Shown: piece by piece, positions 4,335 to 5,980 of the stretch | How the letters are laid out: each line of letters begins with the position of its first letter | Position numbering within the stretch: position 1 is the first letter of the stretch | Assembly (NCBI GenBank): GCA_031283915.1 | Contig: JAITAY010000343.1 | Location: 1 to 5,980, forward strand | Direction: 5' to 3' | Length of the DNA stretch: 5,980 nucleotides | Origin: Tannerella sp. | GTDB taxonomy: Bacteria > Bacteroidota > Bacteroidia > Bacteroidales > Tannerellaceae | The notes under the pieces: model-generated | Database searches by the model: none | Seen by the model: the letters and a program-made list of their open reading frames with translations, nothing else | Told to the model about the DNA's origin: nothing | Translations under genes and position numbers: made by a program

Positions 4335-5816
4335 ATGAATATAAACTTTCTGTCTTTGTTTGTACTGATTCCCCTGCTGATGATGCTGGGGCTGTGGACA
4401 GCGCGGGGAATGAAGCAAATTCGCGCGGTGATGGTCACAGGTGCAAGTACATTGCTGGCGCTGGCCGTCACGCTGGTGTTCCTTTACCTCCACCGGCGTG
4501 CCGGGAGCGACACGGCGGAAATGCTGTTTACCGCCAGTCAGGTCTGGTATGCCCCGCTGCATATCCAGTACGCTGTCGGCGTGGACGGGATTTCGGTGGT
4601 CATGCTGCTGCTGTCGGCCATCATTGTTTTTACGGGCACGTTCGCTTCATGGCGTATGCAACCGTTGACCAAAGAATTTTTTCTGTGGTTCTGTCTGCTG
4701 AGCGAGGGCGTGTTTGGCTTCTTCATCTCGCTCGACCTGTTCACCATGTTTCTGTTCTACGAGGTGGCGCTGATTCCGATGTACCTGCTGATAGGTGTCT
4801 GGGGCAGCGGCAGGAAGGAGTATTCCGCGATGAAACTGACGCTGATGCTGATGGGTGGTTCGACGCTGATACTGATGGGCATCCTGGGTGTTTATTCCGG
4901 TGCGGGTGCGACGACGATGCACCTGACCGAACTGGCGCAGGCACATTTGCCCGTCGAGATACAGCACGTCTTCTTCCCGCTGACATTCGTCGGATTCGGC
5001 GTACTGGGCGCCTTGTTCCCGTTCCATACGTGGAGTCCCGACGGTCATGCGTCTGCGCCGACGGCTGTCTCCATGCTCCACGCCGGCGTGCTGATGAAAC
5101 TGGGGGGATACGGGTGTTTCCGCGTCGCCATCTACCTGATGCCCGAAGCGGCGCACGACCAGGCATGGATTTTCCTGATACTGACTACTGTCGGCGTGGT
5201 ATACGGCGCGTTGGCGGCCTGCGTACAAAAAGACTTGAAGTATATCAACGCCTATTCATCGGTGTCGCATTGCAGTCTGGTGCTGTTCGCCATCCTGATG
5301 ATGACGCAGACGGCTGTCACGGGTGCGGTGTTGCAGATGCTCTCGCACGGCCTGATGACGGCGCTTTTCTTCGCGCTTATCGGGATGATATACGGCCGGA
5401 CGCACACGCGGGACATCCGCGAGATGAGCGGGTTGATGAAAATCATGCCGTTCCTGTCGGTCGGCTATGTGATAGCCGGGCTGGCGAATCTCGGACTGCC
5501 GGGACTGAGCGGGTTTGTGGCCGAAATGACGGTTTTTGTCGGTGCGTTTGAGGTGAACGACCTGTTTCACCGTACACTGACTGTGCTCGCCACGACGTCG
5601 ATCGTGATTACGGCCGTCTATATCCTGCGACTGATCGGGAAAATCCTGTACGGCGAAGTGGAAAACCCCGCACACCTGAAACTGACGGATGCCACGTGGG
5701 ACGAACGTCTGACACTGATTTGCCTGATTGCGGCCATTGCCGGGATGGGGCTGGTGCCGTTCGGCATCAGCCGGATAGTGAGCGAAAGCGTAGGGTCGGT
5801 CATTGCACTGTACTGA
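4335..5816 (+). CDS. nuoM: NADH-quinone oxidoreductase subunit M (complex I antiporter-like subunit)
   Basis: A 493-aa polytopic protein of usual NuoM length (about 490-510). It is the middle antiporter-like proton channel of complex I. Signatures: FYEVALIPMYLLIGVWG (141-157; Glu143 matches E. coli Glu144), FPFHTWSPDGHASAPTAVSM (228-247), LHAGVLMKLGGYG (248-260; Lys255), AYSSVSH (306-312; His312), QMLSHGL (334-340; His338) and GLPGLSGFVAEM (387-398; Glu397 matches Glu407 of E. coli). It ends soon after TM14 without the long lateral helix, which separates it from NuoL. The position expected to hold the TM7 lysine (E. coli Lys234, a few residues before FPFHTW) reads VLGALFPFHTW, with Leu224 instead. 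The ATG at 4335 gives a normal N-terminal first helix. nuoN does not follow; a different, separately promoted gene starts 54 nt later. Confidence 0.95.
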   Translation: MNINFLSLFVLIPLLMMLGLWTARGMKQIRAVMVTGASTLLALAVTLVFLYLHRRAGSDTAEMLFTASQVWYAPLHIQYAVGVDGISVVMLLLSAIIVFTGTFASWRMQPLTKEFFLWFCLLSEGVFGFFISLDLFTMFLFYEVALIPMYLLIGVWGSGRKEYSAMKLTLMLMGGSTLILMGILGVYSGAGATTMHLTELAQAHLPVEIQHVFFPLTFVGFGVLGALFPFHTWSPDGHASAPTAVSMLHAGVLMKLGGYGCFRVAIYLMPEAAHDQAWIFLILTTVGVVYGALAACVQKDLKYINAYSSVSHCSLVLFAILMMTQTAVTGAVLQMLSHGLMTALFFALIGMIYGRTHTRDIREMSGLMKIMPFLSVGYVIAGLANLGLPGLSGFVAEMTVFVGAFEVNDLFHRTLTVLATTSIVITAVYILRLIGKILYGEVENPAHLKLTDATWDERLTLICLIAAIAGMGLVPFGISRIVSESVGSVIALY

Positions 5817-5834
5817 CATACACAGAAAAAACAG

Positions 5835-5842
5835 TATCTTTG
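5835..5842 (+). promoter_or_regulatory. Putative Bacteroides-type -7 element for the last gene
   Basis: TATCTTTG matches the TAnnTTTG consensus exactly and lies 28 bp before the ATG at 5871. At the -33 spacing the sequence is ACTG, a weak match. A short TACTG/CAGTA inverted repeat (5811-5815, 5832-5836) with a 16-nt loop overlaps it and could be a weak end for the nuo transcript, but it is not a convincing terminator. The site suggests that the last gene is transcribed separately from nuoM. Confidence 0.5.
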
Positions 5843-5870
5843 TATTCGGATAATAACAAATAAAACAGGT

Positions 5871-5980
5871 ATGTACATAGCGAATCCAATATACGATGTG
5901 GTCTTCAAGTTCATGATGGAAGACGAGCGGACGGCGAAAACCTTTCTGTCAGCCATTATCGGAGAAGAAGTACTGGAATT
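5871..5980 (+). CDS. PD-(D/E)XK nuclease-family transposase/Rpn-like protein, N-terminus (partial)
   Basis: Thirty-six codons are visible before the window ends, starting MYIANPIYDVVFKFMMEDE and then TAKTFLSAIIGEEVLE. The pattern 'N-P-x-x-D-x-x-F-K-x-x-x-x-D/E' followed by a helix ending in IIGEEV is typical of the N-terminus of PD-(D/E)XK family transposase/nuclease proteins (the Rpn-like group), abundant in Bacteroidales. Members are linked to recombination-promoting DNA cleavage, and some Rpn proteins to phage defence. The catalytic Asp and Glu/Lys residues lie beyond the end, so activity cannot be judged. The start is an ATG 20-30 nt after a promoter-like site; the ribosome-binding site is weak. 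The gene sits where nuoN might be expected. Confidence 0.7.
   Translation, partial: MYIANPIYDVVFKFMMEDERTAKTFLSAIIGEEVLE

Noticed and set aside
4205..4471. 88-aa minus-strand reading over the array edge and nuoM start
   Set aside because: It is antisense to nuoM and part of the repeat array, with no promoter-like site or domain and no conserved features.
4394..5551. 385-aa + strand reading in another frame of nuoM
   Set aside because: It is a frame-shifted shadow of nuoM, rich in Arg, Asp, Cys and Gly, with no family signature, whereas the nuoM frame is full of conserved motifs.
2098..5816. Mrp-type Na+/H+ antiporter (MrpA/MrpD) instead of NuoL/NuoM
   Set aside because: NuoL carries the C-terminal lateral-helix region and typical complex I motifs, the lengths match NuoL and NuoM, and no other mrp genes are nearby.

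Overview
The window reads as chromosomal DNA of a Bacteroidales bacterium (Bacteroides/Parabacteroides/Tannerella-like). Three things point there: an S16 ribosomal protein with a long Ala/Lys/Glu-rich C-terminal extension, promoter-like sites of the Bacteroides type (TTTG at -33, TAnnTTTG at -7), and the start of a PD-(D/E)XK transposase/nuclease-family protein of a kind common in gut Bacteroidales. Shine-Dalgarno sequences are weak or absent, as is usual in this group. The order-level call is an inference from family knowledge.

Layout. 1-42 is the tail of an unidentified + strand gene. 31-163 is a compact non-coding region of nested inverted repeats with a + strand intrinsic terminator. It is followed by a 71-aa stand-alone LuxR-type helix-turn-helix protein (176-391), a short repeat-rich gap, and the convergent rpsP gene (560-1099, minus) with a strong terminator. 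Between rpsP and the next gene is a divergent promoter region. From 1242 everything reads rightward: a secreted TPR protein, nuoL, an unusual repeat-filled interval, nuoM, and then, behind its own promoter-like site, a truncated PD-(D/E)XK-family gene that runs off the end.

The TPR gene and nuoL are 19 nt apart and probably co-transcribed. nuoL and nuoM encode two proton-pumping, antiporter-like membrane subunits of respiratory complex I. The other nuo genes are not next to them: there is no nuoK before nuoL and no nuoN after nuoM. NuoM also lacks the lysine expected in its 'FPFHTW' helix.

The most unusual object lies between nuoL and nuoM (3966-4319). Eleven tandem copies of a 23-bp unit, most of them near-palindromes, sit in perfect 23-bp register. 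Only one forward frame is open across the array. That frame has an ATG overlapping the nuoL stop (ATGA) and ends 15 nt before nuoM. In the three well-formed units where the palindrome's TGA would be an in-frame stop, it is TGT instead. The result is a 117-aa ORF with a 23-residue peptide repeat. This suggests a translated repeat ORF inside a complex I operon, or a repeat array kept open to ribosomes. A second structure worth attention is the 133-bp nested inverted-repeat region at 31-163.
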